Part shown: positions 1-5,721 of the stretch, one piece after another
How positions within the stretch are numbered: the stretch's first letter is position 1
How the letters are laid out: each line of letters starts with the position of its first letter
Notes under the pieces: model-generated
Database searches by the model: none
Told to the model about the DNA's origin: nothing
What the model saw: only the letters and a program-made list of their open reading frames with translations
Position numbers and translations under genes: made by a program
Origin: Pseudomonadota bacterium
Lineage (GTDB): Bacteria; Pseudomonadota; Alphaproteobacteria; Rhizobiales; Xanthobacteraceae
DNA length: 9,013 nucleotides
Reading direction: 5' to 3'
NCBI GenBank assembly: GCA_023449855.1
Contig: JAEXHR010000209.1
Coordinates: 1-9,013, forward strand

Positions 1-528
1 GGCGACACCGCGCAGGGTCGCGGCAGCGGCGGTGCCAGCGGCCAGCAGATAGATGCCGTTCAGGTAATAGCGGGTCTCTTCGGTCGAGATCGCGAACTGA
101 GTGCGGTCGATCAAGCGCTTGATGTCAGCGGCCGGCAGCGCAAAGGAGTGCGTCATTTCGCCCGCGGCGAGATCCGGGAAATCGTTCTCCGGCAGCGTCT
201 GCAGCGTGAAGCGCGAACGGCCAGCACGGATCGCCATCACCGAGCGATCGCCATCGGCCTCGAGCACGATCTGCGAACCGTCCGGCAGCTTGCGGACGAT
301 GTCGTAGAACATATGGGCCGGGACAGTGGTGGAGCCGGCGGTGCCGGTTTCGGCGGCCAGGGTCTCGGTCACTTCGAGATCGAGGTCGGTGGCCTTCAGC
401 GAGAGCTGGGCGTTTTCGGCGCGGATCAGTACGTTGCCGAGGATCGGAATCGTATTCCGGCGCTCGACCACGCGATGGACGTGGCTGAGCGACTTGAGGA
501 GCTGCGCGCGTTCGACCGTGACCTTCAT
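1..528 (-). CDS. dnaN: DNA polymerase III beta subunit (sliding clamp), 5' part
   Basis: The reading frame starts at the ATG at 526-528 on the minus strand and stays open to the window edge, giving the first 176 residues of a protein that normally has about 370. It begins MKVTVERAQLLKSLSHV and contains RRNTIPILGNVLI, a TDLDLEV segment, LPENDFPDL and the conserved RYYLNGIYL. This covers clamp domain 1 and the start of domain 2. The clamp is a head-to-tail dimer that encircles DNA, tethers DNA polymerase III and acts in the cytoplasm. Only a weak purine-rich stretch (GGGCGGA) precedes the start. In related genomes dnaN follows dnaA closely. Here about 1.94 kb, including two genes on the opposite strand, separate them, so dnaN probably depends on its own promoter upstream of 528. 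I did not find a convincing one. The C-terminal part is outside the window. Confidence 0.97.
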   Translation of the reverse strand, partial: MKVTVERAQLLKSLSHVHRVVERRNTIPILGNVLIRAENAQLSLKATDLDLEVTETLAAETGTAGSTTVPAHMFYDIVRKLPDGSQIVLEADGDRSVMAIRAGRSRFTLQTLPENDFPDLAAGEMTHSFALPAADIKRLIDRTQFAISTEETRYYLNGIYLLAAGTAAAATLRGVA

Positions 529-555
529 AGCAAATCCGCCCGATTACCGATGGGA

Positions 556-573
556 GTTCCGGGCAGCCGGAAC
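556..573 (-). promoter_or_regulatory. Hairpin in the dnaN upstream region
   Basis: A perfect 7-bp inverted repeat (GTTCCGG at 556-562, CCGGAAC at 567-573) with a four-base loop lies 27 bases upstream of the dnaN start. It could be a leader hairpin in the dnaN mRNA. No T run follows on either strand, so an intrinsic terminator is unlikely. The rest of 529-660 shows no gene and no promoter that I can defend. Confidence 0.4.
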
Positions 574-660
574 AGCGCCGCGGGGACCGCAAGGTGACGG
601 TAAAGCGCGGAAAGCGCAAGACTTTTGAGGCGGATGTGACGCCGCTGCCCACGGTTTAAG

Positions 661-692
661 CGCGGGCGCTGTCTCGCTTCATGACGCCCGCG
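661..692. repeat. 8-bp inverted repeat, possible transcript-end hairpin
   Basis: CGCGGGCG (661-668) and CGCCCGCG (685-692) are perfect reverse complements around a 16-base loop. The element sits between the dnaN leader and two palindromic repeats, inside the read-through frame of the dnaA remnant that ends at 656. There is no T tract, so a terminator role is only possible. Confidence 0.35.
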
Positions 693-704
693 TGAATTCG
701 GCCG

Positions 705-745
705 TCCTCCTGACGAGCCCGCCAAAGGCGGGTGTCTCGAAGGAT
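705..745 (-). repeat. Intergenic palindromic repeat, copy 1
   Basis: Read on the minus strand the element begins ATCCTTCGAGACA, continues through a CCGCC...GGCGG stem and ends CTCGTCAGGAGGA. It can fold into one long imperfect hairpin. It aligns with the element at 774-812, which lies in the opposite orientation. I recognise this general form (TTCGAGAC, short GC stem, CTCCTCA) as a common dispersed repeat in Bradyrhizobium-like genomes. That is memory, not a search result. Confidence 0.6.
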
Positions 746-773
746 GGCAGCGAGCCCTGAAGCCAAGCCATTT

Positions 774-812
774 ATGGTTCGAGACAGCGCTGCGCGCCTC
801 CTCACCACGAGG
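774..812 (+). repeat. Intergenic palindromic repeat, copy 2
   Basis: The element begins ATGGTTCGAGACA, has a GCGC-rich centre and ends CTCCTCACCACGAGG. It matches copy 1 (705-745, opposite strand) in the TTCGAGACA block and the CTC-TCA block. The outer base pairs differ in a compensated way: TCC with GGA in copy 1, TGG with CCA here. This supports a conserved hairpin. It lies just beyond the end of the dnaA-like remnant. Confidence 0.6.
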
Positions 813-829
813 GGCAGAGCAAGCGCTCC

Positions 830-1040
830 TTGCTCCGCGAGCTGGCGCTTCAGGCTGTCGACCTCGTCCTGCGGCGTGTTGTCCTTGCCGTCGAGTGCTT
901 CGATTTTTCTCGCGGCATGGATAATCATAGTGTGGTCGTCCGCGATCCCGACATGCTTGGGCGTCATCCCGAGAACAAAGGTATCGCGCCGTATGGAGAC
1001 GCGCTGTCACAGCGTGAGGGCCAGCGAGAACAGGAACATC
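830..1040 (-). pseudogene. Decayed duplicate of the dnaA 3' end
   Basis: Positions 841-940 match 2480-2579 in the intact dnaA at 75 of 100 bases without gaps. In translation, DHT...LKRQLAE agrees with the DnaA C-terminus at 27 of 35 residues. Further upstream the similarity is only scattered: MFLFSLALTL, an in-frame TGA, then about a dozen extra residues in place of the helix-turn-helix of domain IV. The DnaA stop TAA (2469-2471) corresponds to CAA here (830-832), so the frame runs on through both palindromic repeats to a stop at 656. A minus-strand ORF from 967 to 656 is therefore open, but its tail is repeat sequence and its DNA-binding part is broken. The fragment keeps the same orientation as dnaA and lies next to dnaN. 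It is probably a relic of a recombination event and not a working gene. Confidence 0.8.
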
Positions 1041-1277
1041 TGTGTGCCTTAGTATGAAGGAGGTGCCTTCTTGTGCGGCGTCGGGCGGCTTCTCACTTAG
1101 GAGCGGTTACAATCCGATACCGGAAGTCTCCTGCAATGAATCTCTTTTTTGTCGATTCCAGTGTTGTTGCTCCCTGCTCCGCATCTCCCGAAGAGCGCGC
1201 TCTGGCCTCTTTCGCCGCGCAGGCGCGGATGGTTACCCCTTCATCGTGGCTCCAGTATCGCACTTGAGACGGCTGCG
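1041..1277. other. Gene-free stretch upstream of the DsrE-like gene
   Basis: This should hold the promoter of the plus-strand cassette, but I see no convincing -35/-10 pair. Small hairpins occur: GAAGG with CCTTC near 1057-1071, and CCGCG with CGCGG near 1217-1230. A TTG codon at 1149 opens the same frame as the DsrE-like protein. The extra residues it would add are proline- and arginine-rich and unlike a signal or domain, so I did not use it. Confidence 0.5.
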
Positions 1278-1808
1278 ATGTTGAGATCGAAACTGGGAAG
1301 GCTGACCAAACCGCTGCTCTTCTCGTCGGCATTGATGGCCCCAATGATCGTCATGTTGGCTCTGCCTGAAGCGCTGTTCTCCAAGTCTCTGAATCCGAAA
1401 GCTTCAAAAACGCAGACCCCGGAAGCGGCTGTGAGGAAATCTCATCGCCTCGTCATGTCGATCAATACCGACGACCCGACCACCATGAGGGCAGTGGTGT
1501 CCACGGCCTTGAATCTGCCCCGCTACTATCAAACCATCAATGAGGATGTGACGATAGAAATCGTCGCCTACAATGCCGGGCTGCATATGTTCCGGCTCGA
1601 CACATCGCCCATCAAGGATCTGCTCAAGACGCTGGTGACGATCAATCCCGGCGTCATCCGTTTTGTGGTCTGTGAACTCACCAAGGCCGGCATGGAGCGA
1701 TCGGAAGGCCGCCCGATGTCCCTGATCGAGGGAGTCGATCTCATGCCGAGTGGTCCGGCACGGGTGATCGAACTGCAGGAAGCAGGCTGGTCTTATCTGA
1801 GGAACTGA
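1278..1808 (+). CDS. Membrane-anchored DsrE-family protein
   Basis: The 176-residue protein has a basic N-terminus, a hydrophobic segment at about residues 13-33 (uncleaved anchor or signal peptide), a linker, and a DsrE/DsrF-like domain from about residue 55 to the end. Typical marks are HRLVMSINTDDP, the IEIVAYNAGLHM strand-loop, FVVCELT with Cys132 where many DsrE-like proteins have a conserved cysteine, and the closing WSYLRN. DsrE-fold proteins are known for sulfur relay and persulfide handling. Exported ones with a single cysteine are mostly uncharacterised. The next gene, 9 bases downstream, encodes a thioredoxin of the TlpA type, so a thiol partnership outside the cytoplasm is likely but inferred. 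The start at 1278 was chosen because the hydrophobic segment follows at once; the ribosome site is poor. GC in the lines I counted (1381-1440, 1501-1740) is 56%, against about 71% in two dnaA lines. Confidence 0.8.
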   Translation: MLRSKLGRLTKPLLFSSALMAPMIVMLALPEALFSKSLNPKASKTQTPEAAVRKSHRLVMSINTDDPTTMRAVVSTALNLPRYYQTINEDVTIEIVAYNAGLHMFRLDTSPIKDLLKTLVTINPGVIRFVVCELTKAGMERSEGRPMSLIEGVDLMPSGPARVIELQEAGWSYLRN

Positions 1809-1817
1809 ACGCCCATC

Positions 1818-2396
1818 ATGCCGAACACGATCAGCAGACGAGACTTTCTTACCGTCGGTGCGGGAGGGCTTTTGACGCTCGCCCCATCACCTCCCGCTGC
1901 GGTCGCGGCCATCGCGCCTGGCGGGGATATCAGAAGCAGGTTCATCGCGGTCCGGGGAGCTCTGCCAGTTCCTGCGGTGCCGGTCCCGCTCATCAATGGC
2001 AAGCTGATCGAGCTCGCATCGTTGCGTGGTTCGCTCGTGATCGTAAATCTCTGGGCCACCTGGTGTCCCGGATGCCGCGAGGAACTGCCCGCGCTTCAAA
2101 ATCTGGCGGCGAAACGGATCCCCGGTCTGGAGGTCCTTGCCGTTGCCGCAGATCGCGAGCCGAGGAAAACAGTTGCCGATTTCGCCAAGATGCTCGGCCT
2201 TTCAAAACTCGCGATCGGGCTGGCGCCCGATCCGCTGATCAGCCGCAAGGATGCGGAGCAACGAAGTCCATTCGTGCTTTATGCAATGCCGATCACTTAT
2301 TTGATCGGGAGATCAGGCGCTGTCGAAGGCTATTTTCTCGGTCAGGTCGACTGGTCGGGAGATGAGGTGCTGACGATGCTCGAAGGTTTCCGGTAG
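1818..2396 (+). CDS. Tat-exported TlpA/ResA-like thiol-disulfide oxidoreductase
   Basis: The 192-residue protein starts with a twin-arginine signal (SRRDFLTVGAGGLL, residues 6-19), which suggests export in folded form to the periplasm. A thioredoxin fold follows: LRGSLVIVNLWATWC with the active site WCPGC (Cys83, Cys86), REELPALQ after it, and the cis-proline in MPITYLI (Pro158). The CPGC pair differs from the CPPC that I would expect in TlpA/ResA proteins, which may change its redox potential. Such proteins usually reduce periplasmic disulfides, for example in cytochrome c or cytochrome oxidase maturation. GAGGAA at 1799-1804, inside the end of the upstream gene, may serve as ribosome site. 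The 9-base gap to the DsrE-like gene indicates one operon. The substrate is unknown. The gene runs towards dnaA and ends 72 bases from the dnaA stop. Confidence 0.85.
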   Translation: MPNTISRRDFLTVGAGGLLTLAPSPPAAVAAIAPGGDIRSRFIAVRGALPVPAVPVPLINGKLIELASLRGSLVIVNLWATWCPGCREELPALQNLAAKRIPGLEVLAVAADREPRKTVADFAKMLGLSKLAIGLAPDPLISRKDAEQRSPFVLYAMPITYLIGRSGAVEGYFLGQVDWSGDEVLTMLEGFR

Positions 2397-2398
2397 AG

Positions 2399-2450
2399 GG
2401 CATAGCGGCGGTATGCCGCCGTCATGTCGCGGACTACCAGACATGACGGC
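2399..2450. terminator. Hairpins between the convergent TlpA-like gene and dnaA
   Basis: A perfect 11-bp inverted repeat (GCCGTCATGTC at 2418-2428, GACATGACGGC at 2440-2450) lies between the two convergent stop codons. Two smaller hairpins overlap its left arm: GGCATA/TATGCC (2399-2404, 2412-2417) and GGCGG/CCGCC (2407-2411, 2416-2420). Neither strand has a clean T run after the main stem, so a bidirectional terminator is likely from position and not from a full signature. Confidence 0.55.
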
Positions 2451-2468
2451 GTTGCTTGGCTGTGTTCT

Positions 2469-3902
2469 TTACTCAGCCAGCTGGCGCTTCAGGCTCTCGA
2501 CCTCGTCCTGCAGGGTCGTGTCCTTGCCGACCAGCGCCTCGATCTTGCGTACTGCATGCAGCACGGTGGTGTGGTCACGTCCGCCGAAGCGGCGGCCGAT
2601 CTCAGGCAACGAGCGCAGGGTCAGCGTCTTGGCGAGATACATCGCCACCTGACGCGGACGCACCACATTGGCGGTGCGGCGCGAGGACAGGAGGTCCGAG
2701 CGGCTGACATTATACTGCCGTGCGACGACGCGCTGGATGTCCTCGATCTTGATGCGCTTCGGCTCCATCGGGCGAATGAGATCGCGCACTTCGCGCTCTG
2801 CCATTTCCAGCGTCACGGCGGTGGCGTTCAGCTTCGAGTGGGCGAGCAGGCGGTTGATCGCGCCTTCGAGATCGCGGCCGTTATGGGTGATGGTGCGGGC
2901 GAGATATTCCAGAACCTGCTCCGGAACGTCGAAGCTGGCATGATGCAGGCGGGCCGCGGCGACACGTGATTTCAGAATGCCAAGGCGCAGCTCCTCGCCG
3001 AGCGTGCCCATCTCGACGACGAGGCCTCCAGCCAGGCGCGAACGCACGCGCTCGTCGAGGCTTTCGAGGTCGGCCGGCGGACGGTCGGCGGCGATCACCA
3101 CCTGGCGGCCGGCATCGATCAGCGCATTCAGCGTGTGGCAGAATTCGGCCTGGGTGGTCTTGCCCTGCAGGAACTGGAGGTCGTCGATCACAAGCACGTC
3201 GATGCCGCGCAGCGCTTCCTTGAAGGCAAGCGCCGTCTGCGTCTTCAGCGCGGCGACGAAGCCGTACATGAACTTCTCCGCGGTGAGATACAAAACCTTG
3301 CGGTCCGGGCTCGAATTGCCGGCCCAGGTCACGGCCTGCAGCAGATGCGTCTTGCCGAGGCCAACACCGGCATGGATGTAAAGCGGATTGAACATCACCG
3401 GGTCGCCACGGCGACCTTCGGCGACCTGACGCGCGGCAGCGTGCGCCAAGGTGTTGGCGCGGCCGAGCACGAAGCTGGCAAAGGTCAGGCGCGGATCGAG
3501 GGGCGAGCCGCCGAGCGCTTCATGGCTGGCGGAAACCGGCGCGGTCGCGGTGCTGCGCAGTTCGGCTGCGGGACGATTGCCCGTCGGTTCAATGCGGCGT
3601 GCTTCGGCCGGAGCTGCGACTTCCTTGGCCGGGGCGACATTGCGCATGGCCGAACGCACGGTGAGATCGACGCGCGACACCTTCGGCATCTCGGCCTTCC
3701 ATGCGTCGAGCACGCGCTCGGCATAATGGGCCTGGATCCAGCTCTTCAGGAAGCGGGTCGGTACGGAGAGGTGCACGGAATCGTCCTGCACGGCTTCCAG
3801 ATCCATGCGCGCGAACCAGCTGGAGAAAACATCCTCGCCAACGCTCGACCGCAGGCGGCCCTTCACGCGAGTCCAGTGATCCTGTTCCATGTTCGACATC
3901 AT
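2469..3902 (-). CDS. dnaA: Chromosomal replication initiator protein DnaA
   Basis: The 477-residue protein is full length for this group. Domain I (about residues 5-85) begins MEQDHWTRVKGRL and includes SSWFARMDLE. A variable linker runs to about residue 130. The AAA+ core carries Walker A GVGLGKTH (179-186), Walker B VLVIDDLQF (236-244), the arginine-finger segment DERVRSRL and sensor 2 NGRDLEGAINRL. Domain IV carries the DnaA signature GGRDHTTVLHAVRKIEAL (440-457), which binds DnaA boxes. ATP-bound DnaA opens the replication origin and also regulates its own promoter. Starts at 3902, 3899 and 3890 are possible; GAGAAG just upstream favours the first two. The gene is intact, although a diverged copy of its 3' end lies at 830-1040, beyond two inserted genes that converge on it. 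Confidence 0.98.
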   Translation of the reverse strand: MMSNMEQDHWTRVKGRLRSSVGEDVFSSWFARMDLEAVQDDSVHLSVPTRFLKSWIQAHYAERVLDAWKAEMPKVSRVDLTVRSAMRNVAPAKEVAAPAEARRIEPTGNRPAAELRSTATAPVSASHEALGGSPLDPRLTFASFVLGRANTLAHAAARQVAEGRRGDPVMFNPLYIHAGVGLGKTHLLQAVTWAGNSSPDRKVLYLTAEKFMYGFVAALKTQTALAFKEALRGIDVLVIDDLQFLQGKTTQAEFCHTLNALIDAGRQVVIAADRPPADLESLDERVRSRLAGGLVVEMGTLGEELRLGILKSRVAAARLHHASFDVPEQVLEYLARTITHNGRDLEGAINRLLAHSKLNATAVTLEMAEREVRDLIRPMEPKRIKIEDIQRVVARQYNVSRSDLLSSRRTANVVRPRQVAMYLAKTLTLRSLPEIGRRFGGRDHTTVLHAVRKIEALVGKDTTLQDEVESLKRQLAE

Positions 3903-3958
3903 TCGTACTTCTCAATTCTAAGGTGGTAACCGAGCGCGCGAAGCGCCCGCGACGGAAT

Positions 3959-3974
3959 GCACGCAAACGCGTGC
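3959..3974 (-). promoter_or_regulatory. Hairpin in the likely dnaA 5' leader
   Basis: GCACGC (3959-3964) and GCGTGC (3969-3974) form a perfect 6-bp stem with an AAAC loop, 57 bases upstream of the dnaA start. It would form in the dnaA mRNA leader if transcription starts further upstream. A role in translation or stability is possible but not shown. Confidence 0.35.
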
Positions 3975-4355
3975 GATGACCTCGCGCGGCTGCTTTCAGA
4001 CACGGCTCCGCCGTTCGGCGTTCACGCCGCGGACGGATTGGCGGTGTCGAAAGAAGCGCCGGGTGAGGTCAGCGCGTACTGAGCGCTCTGTCAGGGACGC
4101 AGGCGGGGGGGCGGGAGCAGATGGAAGCAGACGTATTGAAGCCGAACGCAGATCGCAAAGAAGAATACCGTGTGATCATGGATTTGCGCATAGAAGCTCC
4201 CCCACTCGCCGCGGTCATCGCGGCAAGGTGTCAGTTTCGAATCTGGTCCAAAGTCAGTCCGCAACGCTCAACGTGGAAACGTTCAAGGTCGCATCGTCTT
4301 TAAGCCCGCTCCTCTTCACAGGACGATCCCCTTAGCCTTGCCAGTGCACGATCTC

Positions 4356-4395
4356 TGCTTCGCATTTCTTTTCGAAGCATCCGTCATGGATGCTT
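4356..4395. promoter_or_regulatory. Two mutually exclusive hairpins upstream of dnaA
   Basis: TGCTTCG (4356-4362) can pair with CGAAGCA (4373-4379), and AAGCATCC (4375-4382) can pair with GGATGCTT (4388-4395). The shared AAGCA block can join only one of them at a time, as in attenuators or RNA switches. It lies about 450 bases upstream of dnaA. Whether it is transcribed is unknown. Confidence 0.35.
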
Positions 4396-4590
4396 GAGAA
4401 ATTTCGGCACAGAACAACCGTTCTCATATTGCTATGAGCTGTCACTCGCTTGAGACTTGGAAAGCATCGCCAAACCTGAAAACCGTCGCTGATCTTCAGG
4501 CTCGCCCTCGTACCGAAATCGCTCTGATCTCAAGAACGGCGGGGCGCTGCGAATGATTTAGAAATACAGCACGGCAGTTTTCTCGCAACG

Positions 4591-4928
4591 GAATCATTTT
4601 TTCGCTGCCTCGCAAAAGCTGCACTTGCAGGCTCTCGTTTCCCGATCCGTTTTTCAAACATATCGGCAAGATTTTGAATCTGCGCACTGAATCCAATTGT
4701 GACAGTGGGGTTTCAAATTCGGTGGGTCGAAAAAAGAAATTCATATTTCATTTACGAAAGCAGGGGCGGCATCTGCCGATTCAAACCGCTCACTCTCGCT
4801 ATGTGGATAAGTGATTATCGCGGCGCGATTTTTTCTGTGCGCTGACTCAGGGTAACCTTGAACCCGTCGTCAGCATCGGCATCGCAACACGCTTGCTTTT
4901 TCAGAATCACGCTGGCGCGGGCAGAGTC
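4591..4928. promoter_or_regulatory. Cluster of seven GANTC sites
   Basis: GANTC occurs at 4591, 4676, 4689, 4778, 4844, 4904 and 4924, with one more outlier at 4239. Chance expectation for 338 bases of even composition is about 1.3. GANTC is the target of the cell-cycle DNA methyltransferase CcrM of alphaproteobacteria, and methylation state affects dnaA transcription in Caulobacter. The cluster brackets the DnaA box at 4802. Confidence 0.65.
4802..4810 (-). promoter_or_regulatory. Perfect DnaA box
   Basis: TGTGGATAA is the exact reverse complement of the consensus TTATCCACA. It lies between GANTC sites at 4778 and 4844 and next to A+T-rich sequence, about 900 bases upstream of dnaA. It may serve autoregulation of dnaA or be one of a set of otherwise weak origin boxes. 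Confidence 0.65.
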
Positions 4929-5103
4929 CGCATGTTGACACATGTTCAGCGCTTGCCGTTCCCGCCGTGTCTTTCATGCGACATGTCGCGACGCGCATCG
5001 ATGCCTGATTTCATAGGCTTTGCGCTTCATCCAAATTTCTAGCTTCATCATCCGGAGGGGTGATGTCTGTCACATATGAAGTGTGCCGTCCGCATCGTTG
5101 CGC

Positions 5104-5136
5104 AAACAAAAAGCCCGGCGCGAAGGCCGGGCTTTT
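5104..5136 (-). terminator. Rho-independent terminator of rpsT
   Basis: On the minus strand a GCCCGGC/GCCGGGC stem (5113-5119 with 5126-5132) with a six-base loop is followed by TTTTTGTTT. It lies about 25 bases after the rpsT stop. A/T pairs extend the stem. It isolates rpsT from dnaA downstream. Confidence 0.9.
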
Positions 5137-5160
5137 CGAAATCATATTCTGCGTGTCGCC

Positions 5161-5427
5161 TTACTGAGCGAGCTTCGCGATCTGATGGGTCAGACGCGAG
5201 ACCTTGCGGCTCGCAAGGTTCTTGTGAACGATGTTGCGCTGAGCGGCCTTCATGAGGGCGGGCTCGGCGAGCTTCATCGCTTCCTTCGCTGCCTTGGCGT
5301 CGCCGGTCTTGATGGCGTCCTCGACGGTGCGGAGAGCCGAACGCATCTGGGTGCGGCGCGACTTGTTGACGATGGTGCGGCGCGCGATCTTGCGGGTCGC
5401 CTTCTTGGCGGAGGTCGTATTGGCCAT
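5161..5427 (-). CDS. rpsT: 30S ribosomal protein S20
   Basis: The 88-residue, strongly basic protein begins MANTTSAKKATRK and contains the typical helical S20 sequence (KSRRTQMRSALRTVEDAI, AQRNIVHKNLASRKVSRL). S20 binds 16S rRNA early in assembly of the small subunit. The ATG at 5425-5427 is preceded by AAGGA at a good distance. A longer frame opens further upstream, but residues before MANTT are not part of S20. It stands alone between its own promoter (5616-5644) and terminator (5104-5136). The rpsT-dnaA neighbourhood is normal for this bacterial group. Confidence 0.97.
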   Translation of the reverse strand: MANTTSAKKATRKIARRTIVNKSRRTQMRSALRTVEDAIKTGDAKAAKEAMKLAEPALMKAAQRNIVHKNLASRKVSRLTHQIAKLAQ

Positions 5428-5511
5428 TCTCAAATATCCTTCAGCAGCGACCCATCCGGGCGCCGGGCTGATTGACGTTTGCCGCCCATTGCGGCCAACG
5501 CTGATCTGTTT

Positions 5512-5571
5512 CCGGGGTGTTCCTGAAATGCTATCCCCGGAGCGGTGACGCTCTCGAGGGTTGCGCCGCTC
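5512..5571 (-). promoter_or_regulatory. Structured part of the rpsT mRNA leader
   Basis: The promoter at 5616-5644 implies a leader of about 180 bases. In it, CCGGGG pairs with CCCCGG (5512-5517, 5535-5540), and GAGCGG pairs with CCGCTC (5540-5545, 5566-5571); the two stems abut and share one base. S20 feeds back on its own translation in E. coli, so a regulatory leader is plausible, but this structure is my inference. Confidence 0.4.
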
Positions 5572-5615
5572 AAAGAACAGCGGCGGCGGGATTGCGCCCA
5601 CCGCCTTTGGCGATC

Positions 5616-5644
5616 CTTATAGAGGCCGCGTTTTGCAGCGTCAA
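5616..5644 (-). promoter_or_regulatory. Sigma70-like promoter of rpsT
   Basis: On the minus strand TTGACG (5639-5644) and TATAAG (5616-5621) are separated by exactly 17 bases. This is a strong match to the housekeeping promoter and fits a highly expressed ribosomal gene. Transcription should start near 5609. Confidence 0.8.
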
Positions 5645-5721
5645 CGGCTTGTAACCTGACGAATACGCGGCAAATGCGCCGCGCGGCTGGAGTAAGTAGC
5701 TGGAACGGTTGAATTTCTCGC

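Larger units (their letters stand above)
3903..5103. promoter_or_regulatory. dnaA upstream region, possible origin sequences
   Basis: No believable gene lies in these 1.2 kb. The plus-strand frames at 3976-4335 and the minus-strand frame at 4496-4744 have no recognisable domain. The region must contain the dnaA promoter and leader. It holds one perfect DnaA box (4802-4810), eight GANTC sites (seven between 4591 and 4928), A+T-rich runs around 4560-4760, and hairpins at 3959-3974, 4208-4224 and 4356-4395. DnaA and CcrM-type methylation both control dnaA in Caulobacter. Whether this is oriC is uncertain: I found only one strong DnaA box, and origins of related bacteria have also been placed near hemE. 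Confidence 0.6.

Noticed and set aside
148..597. Plus-strand frame over dnaN
   Set aside because: Antisense shadow of dnaN without domain features.
921..967. GIADDH string at the start of the relic frame, resembling response regulator receivers
   Set aside because: It is explained by alignment with the GGRDHT signature of DnaA, and no receiver domain follows.
525..1010. Minus-strand frame overlapping the dnaA relic and the dnaN start
   Set aside because: Different frame from the dnaA-like similarity, low-complexity basic sequence, covers repeats.
1042..1284. Plus-strand frame upstream of the DsrE-like gene
   Set aside because: No similarity I recognise, and it ends in a different frame just inside the DsrE-like gene.
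2424..2969. Plus-strand open frame antisense to the dnaA 3' end
   Set aside because: Shadow of dnaA; no recognisable motif.
3135..3929. Long plus-strand open frame antisense to dnaA (264 codons)
   Set aside because: It lies entirely over dnaA, which is certain, and the translation shows no domain. GC-rich codons commonly give open antisense frames.
4496..4744. Minus-strand frame of 82 codons in the dnaA upstream region
   Set aside because: No domain, no good ribosome site, and it overlaps the GANTC cluster; probably chance.
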